Positions 1 to 8,193 of a stretch of 17,863 bases of DNA are shown piece after piece (the first letter of the stretch is position 1; every line of letters begins with the position of its first letter). This DNA comes from DASUCS01 sp036275935. GTDB lineage: Bacteria; Actinomycetota; Acidimicrobiia; Acidimicrobiales; JACDCH01. The DNA is taken from NCBI GenBank assembly GCA_036275935.1, contig DASUCS010000300.1:1-17863 (forward strand). The letters run 5' to 3'. Position numbers and translations under genes: made by a program. The notes below the pieces were generated by a model. That model did no database searches. It was not told the DNA's origin and saw only the letters and a program-made list of their open reading frames with translations.

Positions 1-38
1 GGGCCACGCCGGCTACGGGGATCGACGGTATCCGCCGC

Positions 39-44
39 TACCCT
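39..44 (+). promoter_or_regulatory. putative -10 box of clpP1 (leaderless type)
   Basis: TACCCT lies 8 bases before the clpP ATG at 53, and no Shine-Dalgarno sequence is visible between them. TAnnnT is the usual actinobacterial sigma-A -10 pattern, so transcription would begin at or next to the start codon. No convincing -35 is seen. The call rests mainly on the same arrangement recurring at five other genes in this window. Confidence 0.35.
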
Positions 45-52
45 CTCGGGCC

Positions 53-664
53 ATGACGTCAGATCCGTCCCTTCTACGAGAGCTCGCGCAGGCCGGGGGC
101 TTCGGTGACCCCCAGAACGAGGTCTACAACCGCCTCCTGAAGAACCGCATCGTGTTCCTCGGCACCGAGGTCGACGATGCGATCGCCAACCTGATCACGG
201 CGCAGCTGCTCTATCTCGAAGGCGACGATCCCGACAAGGACATCTGGCTCTACGTGAACTCTCCCGGCGGATCGGTCACCGCAGGAATGGCGATCTACGA
301 CACGATGCAGTTCGTCCAGCCCGACGTCGGCACGATCTGCATGGGTCTGGCCGCGTCGATGGGGCAGTTCCTGTTGTGCGCCGGAGCCAAGGGCAAGCGC
401 TATGCGCTGCCGCACGCGCGGATCATGATGCACCAGCCGTCCGGCGGCATCCGGGGGCAGGCGAGCGACATCGCCATCCAGGCCGAGCAGATGATCTACA
501 TCAAGCGGCTGATGGCGGAGCGCATCGCCTTCCACACGGGCCAGAACGTCGAGCAGATCGAGCTGGATTCCGATCGCGACCGTTGGTTCAAGCCGGACGA
601 AGCCAAGGACTACGGCATGATCGATCGGGTGCTGACGAGCCGCCAGGACATGCCGACTTCCTAG
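53..664 (+). CDS. clpP1: ATP-dependent Clp protease proteolytic subunit, ClpP1 type
   Basis: This is the serine protease subunit that forms the barrel of the Clp complex and degrades proteins fed by ClpX or ClpC in the cytoplasm. The 203-residue product is full length. The catalytic triad is intact: Ser102 in GLAASMGQ, His127 in MMHQP and Asp176 in SDRDRWF, with the same 25- and 49-residue spacings as E. coli ClpP. The N-terminus (NEVYNRLLKNRIVFLGTEV) resembles mycobacterial ClpP1 rather than ClpP2 or E. coli ClpP, because it lacks the VPMV...GER gating segment. Actinobacterial ClpP1 normally works as a mixed ring with ClpP2, usually encoded next to it together with tig or clpX. None of these is adjacent here, since the next gene is convergent. 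A second clpP elsewhere in the genome is therefore expected (inference). The start is the ATG preceded by a TAnnnT box. Confidence 0.97.
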   Translation: MTSDPSLLRELAQAGGFGDPQNEVYNRLLKNRIVFLGTEVDDAIANLITAQLLYLEGDDPDKDIWLYVNSPGGSVTAGMAIYDTMQFVQPDVGTICMGLAASMGQFLLCAGAKGKRYALPHARIMMHQPSGGIRGQASDIAIQAEQMIYIKRLMAERIAFHTGQNVEQIELDSDRDRWFKPDEAKDYGMIDRVLTSRQDMPTS

Positions 665-678
665 GAAGCCGGCATGTC
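647..678. terminator. near-perfect palindrome, likely bidirectional terminator
   Basis: A 32-base inverted repeat pairs at 15 of 16 positions. The outer arms are GACATGCCG and CGGCATGTC, and the core CTTCCTAGGAAG is itself a perfect palindrome; only 656/669 mismatch. It covers the last codons and the TAG stop of clpP and ends 12 bases before the stop codon of the convergent lipoprotein gene, the expected place for a terminator serving both strands. No T-tract follows on either side, so a non-canonical hairpin terminator or 3'-end stabilising stem is inferred. Confidence 0.6.
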
Positions 679-689
679 GCTCGCGTTCG

Positions 690-1178
690 TCAGCGGTCGA
701 CGAAGAACTGCGTGACGTAGAGCCGGCCGTCGCTGCCGCGCGCAGTGCCGACGCCGACCTGGTCGTACGTGTTGAGCATGTTGTCGCGGTGAGGTCCTGA
801 GGCCTCGAACATCGACTGGATCTGGGCCGGGTCGCCACCGACGCCGACGTTCTCCCCGAGCATCGTCCAGCCGGGCTGGATACCGGCCGCGAGGTCCGGC
901 GAGTGGTACAGGTTCGCGGCGGCCGCCATCTCGTCGGAGTGCTGCTGCGCCTTGGCGGTGGCGTCGCCGGCGACGGCCAGCGCGGGAAGGCCGTTCGCGG
1001 CGCGGAACCCGTTGAGCAGGGACAACACCTGGTCGGTGTCAGAGGACGGGGCGACGGCCTGTGCGGCCACGGGAGCAGAGGCAGATCGTTTCAGCTGACA
1101 CGCCCCGACACCGGCGATGAGCAAGCCGGCGAGCAGGCAAAAAAGGGCGCGTCGAACCAAGGAACGGACGAGGGACAC
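690..1178 (-). CDS. CAP/SCP-domain (YkwD-like) putative lipoprotein
   Basis: The 162-residue exported protein has a basic N-terminus, a hydrophobic stretch at about residues 10-26 and a lipobox-like VGAC, so Cys27 would be lipidated. A low-complexity Ala/Ser linker follows, and residues 48-162 form a CAP (SCP/PR-1, Pfam CAP) domain. Visible CAP hallmarks are LLNGFRAANGLPAL, His80, the GEN motif with Glu109, and SGPHRDNML with His130. These supply the usual His/Glu cavity residues. Bacterial CAP proteins of this class are surface proteins of unclear biochemical role, so no substrate is assigned. The start is GTG, chosen because GGAG lies 5 bases upstream (1184-1187) and because the signal sequence begins there. 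It is convergent with clpP1 and shares the palindrome downstream. Confidence 0.87.
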   Translation of the reverse strand: MSLVRSLVRRALFCLLAGLLIAGVGACQLKRSASAPVAAQAVAPSSDTDQVLSLLNGFRAANGLPALAVAGDATAKAQQHSDEMAAAANLYHSPDLAAGIQPGWTMLGENVGVGGDPAQIQSMFEASGPHRDNMLNTYDQVGVGTARGSDGRLYVTQFFVDR

Positions 1179-1214
1179 GTGAACTCCAGGAGGGAGGGCG
1201 GATGAGTTGCGGTC

Positions 1215-1243
1215 TTATTACTAGTGTTGCGAACGCGTTACAA
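1215..1243 (-). promoter_or_regulatory. possible promoter of the CAP-domain gene
   Basis: Read on the minus strand, TTGTAA (1238-1243) and TAATAA (1215-1220) are separated by 17 bases, in an AT-rich patch that stands out from its surroundings. The gap to the GTG start at 1178 leaves room for a 5' leader carrying the GGAG site. The -10 match is poor (no exact TAnnnT), so this is tentative. Confidence 0.3.
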
Positions 1244-1284
1244 ACACCCACTTCGACCAGCGGTTTTGCGCCGATCCGCCCGAG

Positions 1285-1746
1285 TCAGGTTGTGGTCGGG
1301 ACCGACGCGTTCGGCGCCGACGAGCCGCTGTCCAACGTCACCCCGCACTGCTCGGTCGCATAGCGGGTCACGTTCTGGCTCGCGGCCCGAACCTGGTCGA
1401 CCTGTGCGGCGCTGAGGTCGGTGACTGGCTGGTGCTTCGCGGCCGCATCGAGGGCCTTGACGATCTGCTCGGCGGTGTCGACCAGCACCTTCACGTCGTT
1501 CTTGATCTCCCGCGGCGCCGCGGTCTCGAGCTGTTTGAGCCGGTCGACGCCACGTTGGAGCTGGGCGGTGTCGGCGTTGCTCGGGTCGTAACGATCGAAG
1601 GTGTCGAGCGGGTTCTCGCCACCGCGAAGGCCGGCGCAGAACGACGCCGTGCTGCCTGCGTCGTCGCGGGACCAGAACACCACCGTGCCGGCGAGCAGGG
1701 CGACGGCCGCGACGGCGACGATGATCACGGCGTTGCGGCGGGACAC
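1285..1746 (-). CDS. membrane-anchored hypothetical protein
   Basis: I do not recognise a characterised family. The 153-residue product starts with a short basic stretch (VSRRN) and one strong hydrophobic segment at about residues 6-24, then WSRDD. This fits an N-in signal anchor with the rest outside the membrane. The exported part begins FCAGLRGGENPLDTFDRYDP, continues as a mostly helical, charged segment with heptad-like spacing, and has a second Cys in the ATEQCGV segment near residue 135. The two cysteines could form a disulfide. The tail is Ser/Thr/Pro-rich. Comparable FCA...ERCG proteins of unknown function are common in actinobacteria (from memory). The start is uncertain: GTG at 1746 puts the anchor at the N-terminus, while an in-frame ATG at 1785 would overlap the start codon of the divergent addB. 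The gene lies upstream of the CAP gene on the same strand, about 106 bases away. Confidence 0.7.
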   Translation of the reverse strand: MSRRNAVIIVAVAAVALLAGTVVFWSRDDAGSTASFCAGLRGGENPLDTFDRYDPSNADTAQLQRGVDRLKQLETAAPREIKNDVKVLVDTAEQIVKALDAAAKHQPVTDLSAAQVDQVRAASQNVTRYATEQCGVTLDSGSSAPNASVPTTT

Positions 1747-1770
1747 ACCCTCAGTGTCACAGCCCGTCAG

Positions 1771-1776
1771 TAGCGT
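1771..1776 (+). promoter_or_regulatory. putative -10 box of addB (leaderless type)
   Basis: TAGCGT lies 7 bases before the addB ATG at 1784, the distance expected when transcription begins at the start codon. No Shine-Dalgarno sequence is visible. This short divergent gap would also have to hold the promoter for the hypothetical gene on the other strand. Confidence 0.4.
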
Positions 1777-1783
1777 CAGTGAC

Positions 1784-4700
1784 ATGGTCGCCGGACCGCC
1801 ACATCGCCTGCAGGTCGTGCCGTTCGGCGCGCCCGCAACGGCAGCGCTGGCCGATCTGATCGCGTCGATCAAGGGCGACGACCTGCTGCACCCGGTCACC
1901 GTCGTCATGCCGTCGTCGCTCGCGGCGGTGACGATGCGGCGCGCGCTCGCGAAGGACGGCCTCGTCGCGACCGAGTTCGTCACGTTGCCCGCGTTGGTCC
2001 CGCGGCTCGCCGCACGCGTCGTCGCGGCGCACGACGCTCGTCCCATCGGTTCGCTCGAGATGCGGCTGGTGATTCGCGGGGTGCTCGCCGAAGCCGGCGG
2101 CCGTCTGTCCGAGCTCGGTCATCATCCGGCGACGCTGTCCGCGCTGGCCGACACGTTTCGCGAGCTGCGTCCGCTCGACGCCCGCCAGCTCGGGGCACTC
2201 GCAGCGCAAAGCCGTCGCAGCGCGGAAGTCGTCGACGTGTACCGCGGCGTGCGGCGCGTCGTGGGCGAGCGCGCCGACGAGCACGACGTACTGATCGCGG
2301 CCACCGAAGCGGTGCGTGCGAACGACGCGGTCCTCGACGACATCGGCACGATCGTCCTGCACCAGCCGCGCCGGCTTCGCCCGACCGAGCTGACGCTGCT
2401 GCGCGAGCTCGCAGAGAAGGATCGGTTGCACGCGATCGTCGGCGACTCGTCGATCGCCGACGAGCTGCTGTTCCTCGGGTCGGTTGCAGACCACACGAAT
2501 GACGCCCCGGCAGCGCGTGTCGTGCCGCGCATCATGCGTGCGCCCGATCCTGCCGAGGAAGCACGGCTGGCGGTGCGCATCGTCGTCGAGCAGTTGCGAG
2601 CGGGGGTCCCCGCCGATCGCATCGCAGTGGTGTCGAGGGTGGCGGCGCCCTACGCGTTGCTGCTGCACGAGGAGCTGTCAGCGGCCGGCATCGAGCACAG
2701 CGCGCCGGCTCCGTTGCAGCTGTCACAGAGCATCGCGGGGCGCACGCTGCTCGGGTTGCTCGCGTGGCCGACGAACGGGCACCGGCGCGACGAGCTCATG
2801 CGCCTTCTGCGGTCGGTGCCGTTCCGTGATCCGGCGGGCGGCAGCACCCGGCCCGATCGGTGGGATCGCCTGGCGCGACGCGCCGGGGTTGTCGGAGGTC
2901 TCGAGCAATGGCAACGGCGACTCGACGAAGCGAAGCGGGGGCGGCTCGAGTGGGCCACCGCGAATCTCGCCGACACGGGCGAACCCACGCTGTTCGAAGA
3001 GCTGGATCCGGAAACCGCGAGCCGGATCGCAGAGCTCGATGCGTTGGCGTCGTTCGTCGAGCGGCTGGCGGTCGCGACGGATCCGGGAGACCGGAGGGGC
3101 TGGCGGGCGTTGACGCGGTGGGCCGAGGCCCTGCTCGTTCGGCACCTCGGCAACGAAGGCGTGAGTGCGGCGTGGCCCGAGGCCGAGCAGCGGGCGCGTG
3201 CCGCAGTGCTCGAGGTGTTGCGCGAGTTCGGCCGCCTCGATGGGGTCGGCCCTGCGCCGGACTTCGAGACGTTCGTTCGGCTCGTGTCGTTCGAGCTCGA
3301 CCGTCCGTCGGGTCGAGTCGGTCGCTTCGGTCACGGCGTCTTCGTCGGCCGGCTGGTCGACGCGGTGGGCGCCGATCTCGACCTCGTCGTCGTGGTCGGT
3401 GCGGCCGAGGGGACGTTCCCGCCGCGGGCGCGTGACGACGCGCTCATCCCCGAGCGCGAACGATTGGCAGCGGGTGGTGCGCTCCGACCTCGCGGCGTGA
3501 CCTACGCGGAAGAGGAGCGGGATGTGCACGCGGTGCTGGCGAGCGCTGCGAGCGCGGTCGTGACGTTCCCGGCAGCTGACCAGCGCAATCAGCGCGCGTT
3601 GCAGCCGGCCGCTCTGCTCGGGTCATTGCACGGTGAGCGCATCGCGGTGGAGTCGTTCGAATGGTGGTTGGCGCAGGGGGGCGCGCCCGCGACGATCACC
3701 GACTTCGATCTCGCCGAGCTGCTGCACGCTCGCCACGCGGGCGTCCCCGTCGGGCAGCTGCCGTTGGTGCGCGCCGCGGGCCTCGAACGTGGGTTGCTCG
3801 CCGCGTCGTCGCGTGCCCGCGGCGACTTCGGCGTGTGGTCGGGATCGGTCGGTCGCTTCCCTGAACTCGCCGATGATCTGCGGCGGCCGCGTTCGCCCAC
3901 CGGGTTGCAGCAATGGGCGACGTGCCCGTTCTCGTACTTCCTCGGCAAGGTGCTCGGGCTGCGCGAGCTCGAGGATCCGGGCGAGGCCGAGACCATCTCG
4001 CCGATGGACCGCGGCACGCTCGTGCACCTCATCCTCGAGCGCTTCTTTCGTGAGCGCCTCGGTCGTCGAGCGGATGCAACATGGACCGCTCGCGACTACG
4101 ACGACTTGTTGGCCGTGGCCGACGACGTCGAGAGCATGTTCCGGTCGCGAGGCCTGACCGGCCGACCCTTGCTGTGGCAAGCGGAGTGGGCTGCGCTGCG
4201 CCGACACCTCCGCCGCATCCTCGATGCCGACGGCAGCGACGAGCGTCTGGCCGGTGTCTCGCCGGCAGAGGTCGAGCTCGGGTTCGGTCACGAAGGCGAG
4301 TCGGCGGCAGTGCACGTCGACGTCGGCGACGGTCGTCAGCTGCGCTTCGGTGGGCGGGTCGACCGCATCGATCGGTCGCCCGACGGTCGCAAGCTGGTCG
4401 TGCTCGACTACAAGACGGGCCGCGCGGATCAGTACGGCGTGATCGACGCGGAGCACGCCGAGCACGACATCGTCGCCCGCGGCACGTTGTTGCAACTGCC
4501 GATCTACGCGCTCGCCGCGAAGGCTCGCTTCCCGGAGGCCGACGAAGTCGAGGCCTACTACTGGTTCATCGGCCAGCGCGGCGCGATCCAGATGAAGGGT
4601 GGCCCGGTCGACGCCGCCGCCACCGAACGATTCGAGACCGTGGTGCGCACGATCGTGGACGGCATCGAGGACGGCCTGTTCCCGGCGCGGCCTGGCGACG

Positions 4701-4879
4701 ACGACTGGCGGCCGAGCATCGGGCCGACGCACACGAACTGCTGCTTCTGCGAGTTCGATCATCTCTGCTCGTCGACCCGCGGCGAGCAGTGGCTCACGAT
4801 CCGAACCCGCGAGGAGCTCACGCCGTACGTCGAGCTCGCCGAGGGAGCGCCCCTCGTCGCGGACGAGGTGATGGCATGA
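1784..4879 (+). CDS. addB: AddB-like subunit of helicase-nuclease, Fe-S PD-(D/E)XK nuclease
   Basis: This is the B subunit of an AddAB-type double-strand-break resection enzyme (1031 residues), working with the AddA encoded immediately downstream. The N-terminal ~690 residues resemble the degenerate UvrD-like fold of AddB. The P-loop position reads FGAPATAAL instead of GxxGxGKT, so no ATP hydrolysis is expected from this subunit. The C-terminal ~330 residues form the nuclease: DRGTLVH, then VVLDYKTG with Asp875 and Lys877, then QLPIYALAA. Four cysteines, Cys714 (WATCPFSYF) and Cys986/989/995 (CxxC-x5-C), match the [4Fe-4S] staple of Bacillus AddB. The open frame extends further upstream, but ATG 1784 is chosen because homology begins at about residue 9 and a TAGCGT box precedes it. 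Its last four bases overlap the addA start (ATGA), so translation is probably coupled. Confidence 0.92.
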   Translation: MVAGPPHRLQVVPFGAPATAALADLIASIKGDDLLHPVTVVMPSSLAAVTMRRALAKDGLVATEFVTLPALVPRLAARVVAAHDARPIGSLEMRLVIRGVLAEAGGRLSELGHHPATLSALADTFRELRPLDARQLGALAAQSRRSAEVVDVYRGVRRVVGERADEHDVLIAATEAVRANDAVLDDIGTIVLHQPRRLRPTELTLLRELAEKDRLHAIVGDSSIADELLFLGSVADHTNDAPAARVVPRIMRAPDPAEEARLAVRIVVEQLRAGVPADRIAVVSRVAAPYALLLHEELSAAGIEHSAPAPLQLSQSIAGRTLLGLLAWPTNGHRRDELMRLLRSVPFRDPAGGSTRPDRWDRLARRAGVVGGLEQWQRRLDEAKRGRLEWATANLADTGEPTLFEELDPETASRIAELDALASFVERLAVATDPGDRRGWRALTRWAEALLVRHLGNEGVSAAWPEAEQRARAAVLEVLREFGRLDGVGPAPDFETFVRLVSFELDRPSGRVGRFGHGVFVGRLVDAVGADLDLVVVVGAAEGTFPPRARDDALIPERERLAAGGALRPRGVTYAEEERDVHAVLASAASAVVTFPAADQRNQRALQPAALLGSLHGERIAVESFEWWLAQGGAPATITDFDLAELLHARHAGVPVGQLPLVRAAGLERGLLAASSRARGDFGVWSGSVGRFPELADDLRRPRSPTGLQQWATCPFSYFLGKVLGLRELEDPGEAETISPMDRGTLVHLILERFFRERLGRRADATWTARDYDDLLAVADDVESMFRSRGLTGRPLLWQAEWAALRRHLRRILDADGSDERLAGVSPAEVELGFGHEGESAAVHVDVGDGRQLRFGGRVDRIDRSPDGRKLVVLDYKTGRADQYGVIDAEHAEHDIVARGTLLQLPIYALAAKARFPEADEVEAYYWFIGQRGAIQMKGGPVDAAATERFETVVRTIVDGIEDGLFPARPGDDDWRPSIGPTHTNCCFCEFDHLCSSTRGEQWLTIRTREELTPYVELAEGAPLVADEVMA

Positions 4880-7800
4880 CGCTCTTTGCCGAGACCTTGC
4901 CCGTCGATCACGACGTGCGCGAACGCATCCGCACCGACCTCGACCGCAACCTGTTCGTCGAGGCCGGGGCAGGTACGGGCAAGACGCGGGTGCTCGTGGA
5001 CCGGGTCATCCGGCTCGTCGCCAGCGGAACGGTCTCCGATGTGTCCCGGCTGGTCGCCATCACGTTCACCGAAGCGGCCGCCGCCGAACTTCGCGACCGC
5101 ATCCGCGAGGAGCTCACCAAGGCTGCGGATGACGAGTACCTGTCGAACGACGAGCGCTCACGCTGCGCCTCGGCGCGGGCCCACATCGATCGGGCCACGA
5201 TCACCACCCTGCACGGCTTCGCGCAACGCATCCTCGCAGAGCATCCCCTCGACGTCGGATTGGCGCCGGTGTTCGAGATCGACGACGAGGTACGCGCCCG
5301 CGTCCGGTTCGTCGAGCGTTGGACGCAGTTCCGGGACGAGCTCTTCGACGACGAGACGGCGGCCCTCGACCTGCTGCGGCTGCACGCGCTGGGGATGTAC
5401 ACCGACCGGTTGCGCGACGTCGCCCGGCTCCTGCACCAACGGTGGGATCAGCTCGTCGGCGTCGAGTTCCCGGTACCGCCGCCAGTCCACGTCGACGTCA
5501 CGCCGATCATCACGCGGGTGCGTGACGCGCTCGATGCCGCAACACCGCATTGGCACCGCGACGGCGATCACCTGATCAAGCTCGCCGACGAGTGGGGGAC
5601 GCTGGCCGACGCACTCGAGGACGCCGTATCGGCTGGTGACGAGCTCGAAGTCATCCGGCTGCTCTGCTTCAGGATCTGGAAGCCGAGCAACCAAGGCCGG
5701 GCGGACGTGTGGGGCGGTGACAAGCAGAAGGTGCTCGGCCCACTGACGGACGCGTACGAGGCGAGGACGGCGCTGCTCGGGTCGTTGCGCACGACAGTGC
5801 TGCAACGGTTCATGCCGAGACTGCAGGCCTTCACCCTGGCGGGCGTCGCCGAACGCCGTGACGCCGGACGGCTCGAGTTCCACGATCTGCTCGTGCACGC
5901 GCGGGACGTCTTGTATCGCGACGTTGCGGTGCGCGTCGCGTTGGCGGAGCGAATCGACGTGATCCTGATCGACGAGTTCCAGGACACCGACCCGCTGCAG
6001 CTCGACATCGCGTTCGCACTCGCGGCCGAGGATCCGTCACTCCCGCCGCCGCCATGGGCGGAGGCAGTGCTCCGGCCGGGGAAGATCCTCGTGGTCGGTG
6101 ATCCGAAGCAGTCCATCTACCGCTTCCGAGGCGCCGACATCTCGTTGTGGGATCGCACGAAACGCGTGTTCCCTGACGGCGTCGAACAACTCGGCCAGAA
6201 CTTCCGCACGGTGCCACCCCTGCTCGAGTGGGTGAACCGCGTGTTCCGGTCGGTGATCGCCGAAGGTGAGGAGGGTGCGCAGCCCGCCTACCACGATCTT
6301 GCGCCGTTCCGGCCCGAGGTCCGGGAGGGTCCTGCCGTGGTCGTGGTGGGCGACGCGCACGAGAATGCCAAGGCGGCCGAGCTGCGCGAGCGCGAGGCGG
6401 ACGACTTGGCGCGGCTGATCGTCGAGATGAAGCTCCAGGAGTGGGAGGTCGAGGACAGGGAGCTAGGAGGCTGTCGACCGGCGCGCTTCGACGACATCGC
6501 CATCCTGGTGCCGACCCGGACACCGCTCGCGCAGCTCGAGCGTGCGCTCGACGCGCGCGACGTGCCGTACCGCGTCGAGAGCCGTTCGCTGGTGTGGGCG
6601 ACGGACGCGGTGCGCGAGCTACTGGCGGTGCTCGCCGCGATCGACGATCCGGCCGACGACATCTCGATCGTCGCCGCGCTTCGGTCGCCCGGATTCGCCT
6701 GCTCGGACGCCGACCTCGTCGAGTGGAAGCTGGCCGAGGGCCGGTGGGATCACCGTGCGCCGCGTCCGGAGCGCATCGCCCCCGACCATCCCGTGGCGCG
6801 CGGCATGGCGGCGTTGGCCGAGTACCACCGCATCCGGTGGGAGGTCCCCGTCGATCGACTCATCGAGCGGGTGATCCGCGAGCGGAAGTTGACCGAGTTG
6901 ACGTTCGCGCTGAGGCGGCCGCGTGATCACTGGCGACGGCTGCGGTTCGTCCTCGACCAGTCGCGCGCGTTCGTCGAAGCGGGCGGCTCCTCCCTGGGGG
7001 ACTTCGTCGCATGGGCTCAGCTGCAGGCCGACGAAGGGGCGAGCGTCGTCGAGACGCCGGCCCCCGAACCAGACGACGACGCGGTGCGCATCCTCACGAT
7101 CCATGGGTCCAAGGGGCTCGAGTTCCCGATCGTGGTGTTGGCCGGGCTGTCGTCCGCGGGACGGGACACCGGCCCCTGGGTTCTCTACGGCGAGCACGGA
7201 CCCGAAGTCGCGTTCGGCCCGGCCGAGGGTCGATTCCGCACGCCGGGCTACGCGGCGCTGGACGCGCGCCAGGGCGATGCCGAGGTCCACGAAGGTCACC
7301 GTCTGCTCTACGTCGCGGCGACGCGCGCTCGCGACCACCTCGTGATCGGGCTGCATCACTCCACCAAGGGTCAGTCCACGCACGCCCGTGAGCTGTGGCG
7401 CGTGTGCCAGGACAGCGCGGTCGGATGGTGGAAGCCGGCGGAGTTCGGTGACCAGCTCGCCTTGCCGGTCAGCGAGCGATCCTCGACGTTCGAGCCGCTG
7501 TCGACCGACGCGCGAACGACCTGGATCGCTGAGCGAGACGCGGCGATCGCCGAGGCGAACGAACGCCGCGTGTTCGCCGCGACGGCGGTGGGGGCTGCGT
7601 CGGCGGCATTGGACGAACCGATCGATGCCGCCGGCGCCGACGACGACTCGCCGGTGTCGCTGCCGCCCGCTCTGAGCCGAGGCGGCACTGCGCTGGGGAG
7701 CGCGGTGCACGCCGTGCTGGCCACGACGGATCTCGACGACGAATCAGGCGCCGATGTCGCGGCGCTCGCCTCGATGCACGCCGCGGCGGAGGGCGTCAGC

Positions 7801-8190
7801 CGCGCCGACGATGTCGAACGTCGAGTGCGTGCCGCGCTGCAGTCACCTTCGGTGCTCGCGGCGCGCGCCACCAAACGACGTTGGCGGGAGCTGTACGTGT
7901 CCGCGCCGATCGGCAGCCACGGTCACCTCGTCGAGGGCTACGTCGACCTGCTGTTCGAGGACGCCGACGGTGGTCTGGTGGTCGTCGACTACAAGACGGA
8001 CGCTGAGCTCGATCACGCGTTCGACACGTACCGGTTGCAGGCCGCGACCTACGCGTTCGCGCTGCAGATCGCGCTGCAACGTCCCGTGACCCGCGCCGTG
8101 TTCGTGCTGTGCCATCCAGACGGCGCCGATGAACGTGAGATCGACGACCTGAACGTCGCGATCGCCGAGGTCGAAGCGCTCGCAGGCTGA
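4876..8190 (+). CDS. addA: AddA-like UvrD/RecB-family helicase-nuclease
   Basis: This is the motor and nuclease subunit (1104 residues) that unwinds and resects broken DNA ends for RecA-dependent repair. All superfamily 1A helicase motifs are visible: Walker A EAGAGTGKT (Lys36), motif Ia ITFTEAAAAELRDRIR, TTLHGFAQRIL, Walker B IDEFQD (Asp366-Glu367), motif III GDPKQSIYRFRG from residue 408, motif IV LGQNFRT, motif V TIHGSKGLEFPIVVLAGL, and motif VI LLYVAATRARDHL around residue 812. The C-terminal PD-(D/E)XK nuclease has His945, Asp1024 (GYVDLLF) and DYKTD with Asp1038 and Lys1040, so it looks active. With AddB this gives two nuclease sites and one motor. The start is the ATG overlapping the addB stop, with GAGGTG five bases upstream (4865-4870). 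The open frame reaches back inside addB, but that part is a shadow. It is convergent with rpe, only 3 bases apart. Confidence 0.96.
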   Translation: MTLFAETLPVDHDVRERIRTDLDRNLFVEAGAGTGKTRVLVDRVIRLVASGTVSDVSRLVAITFTEAAAAELRDRIREELTKAADDEYLSNDERSRCASARAHIDRATITTLHGFAQRILAEHPLDVGLAPVFEIDDEVRARVRFVERWTQFRDELFDDETAALDLLRLHALGMYTDRLRDVARLLHQRWDQLVGVEFPVPPPVHVDVTPIITRVRDALDAATPHWHRDGDHLIKLADEWGTLADALEDAVSAGDELEVIRLLCFRIWKPSNQGRADVWGGDKQKVLGPLTDAYEARTALLGSLRTTVLQRFMPRLQAFTLAGVAERRDAGRLEFHDLLVHARDVLYRDVAVRVALAERIDVILIDEFQDTDPLQLDIAFALAAEDPSLPPPPWAEAVLRPGKILVVGDPKQSIYRFRGADISLWDRTKRVFPDGVEQLGQNFRTVPPLLEWVNRVFRSVIAEGEEGAQPAYHDLAPFRPEVREGPAVVVVGDAHENAKAAELREREADDLARLIVEMKLQEWEVEDRELGGCRPARFDDIAILVPTRTPLAQLERALDARDVPYRVESRSLVWATDAVRELLAVLAAIDDPADDISIVAALRSPGFACSDADLVEWKLAEGRWDHRAPRPERIAPDHPVARGMAALAEYHRIRWEVPVDRLIERVIRERKLTELTFALRRPRDHWRRLRFVLDQSRAFVEAGGSSLGDFVAWAQLQADEGASVVETPAPEPDDDAVRILTIHGSKGLEFPIVVLAGLSSAGRDTGPWVLYGEHGPEVAFGPAEGRFRTPGYAALDARQGDAEVHEGHRLLYVAATRARDHLVIGLHHSTKGQSTHARELWRVCQDSAVGWWKPAEFGDQLALPVSERSSTFEPLSTDARTTWIAERDAAIAEANERRVFAATAVGAASAALDEPIDAAGADDDSPVSLPPALSRGGTALGSAVHAVLATTDLDDESGADVAALASMHAAAEGVSRADDVERRVRAALQSPSVLAARATKRRWRELYVSAPIGSHGHLVEGYVDLLFEDADGGLVVVDYKTDAELDHAFDTYRLQAATYAFALQIALQRPVTRAVFVLCHPDGADEREIDDLNVAIAEVEALAG

Positions 8191-8193
8191 GTG

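Noticed and set aside
74..838. 254-codon open frame on the minus strand opposite clpP1
   Set aside because: It lies fully antisense to a well-conserved gene, is Arg/His-rich without family motifs, and runs into the CAP gene. It is a GC-rich shadow frame.
1601..1783. Upstream extension of the addB frame
   Set aside because: It is antisense to the membrane-anchored hypothetical gene, and no AddB-like sequence occurs before the ATG at 1784.
4081..4875. Long upstream extension of the addA frame
   Set aside because: The extension is Arg/Gly-rich shadow of addB. UvrD homology begins just after the ATG at 4876, which has a good ribosome site and the typical stop/start overlap.
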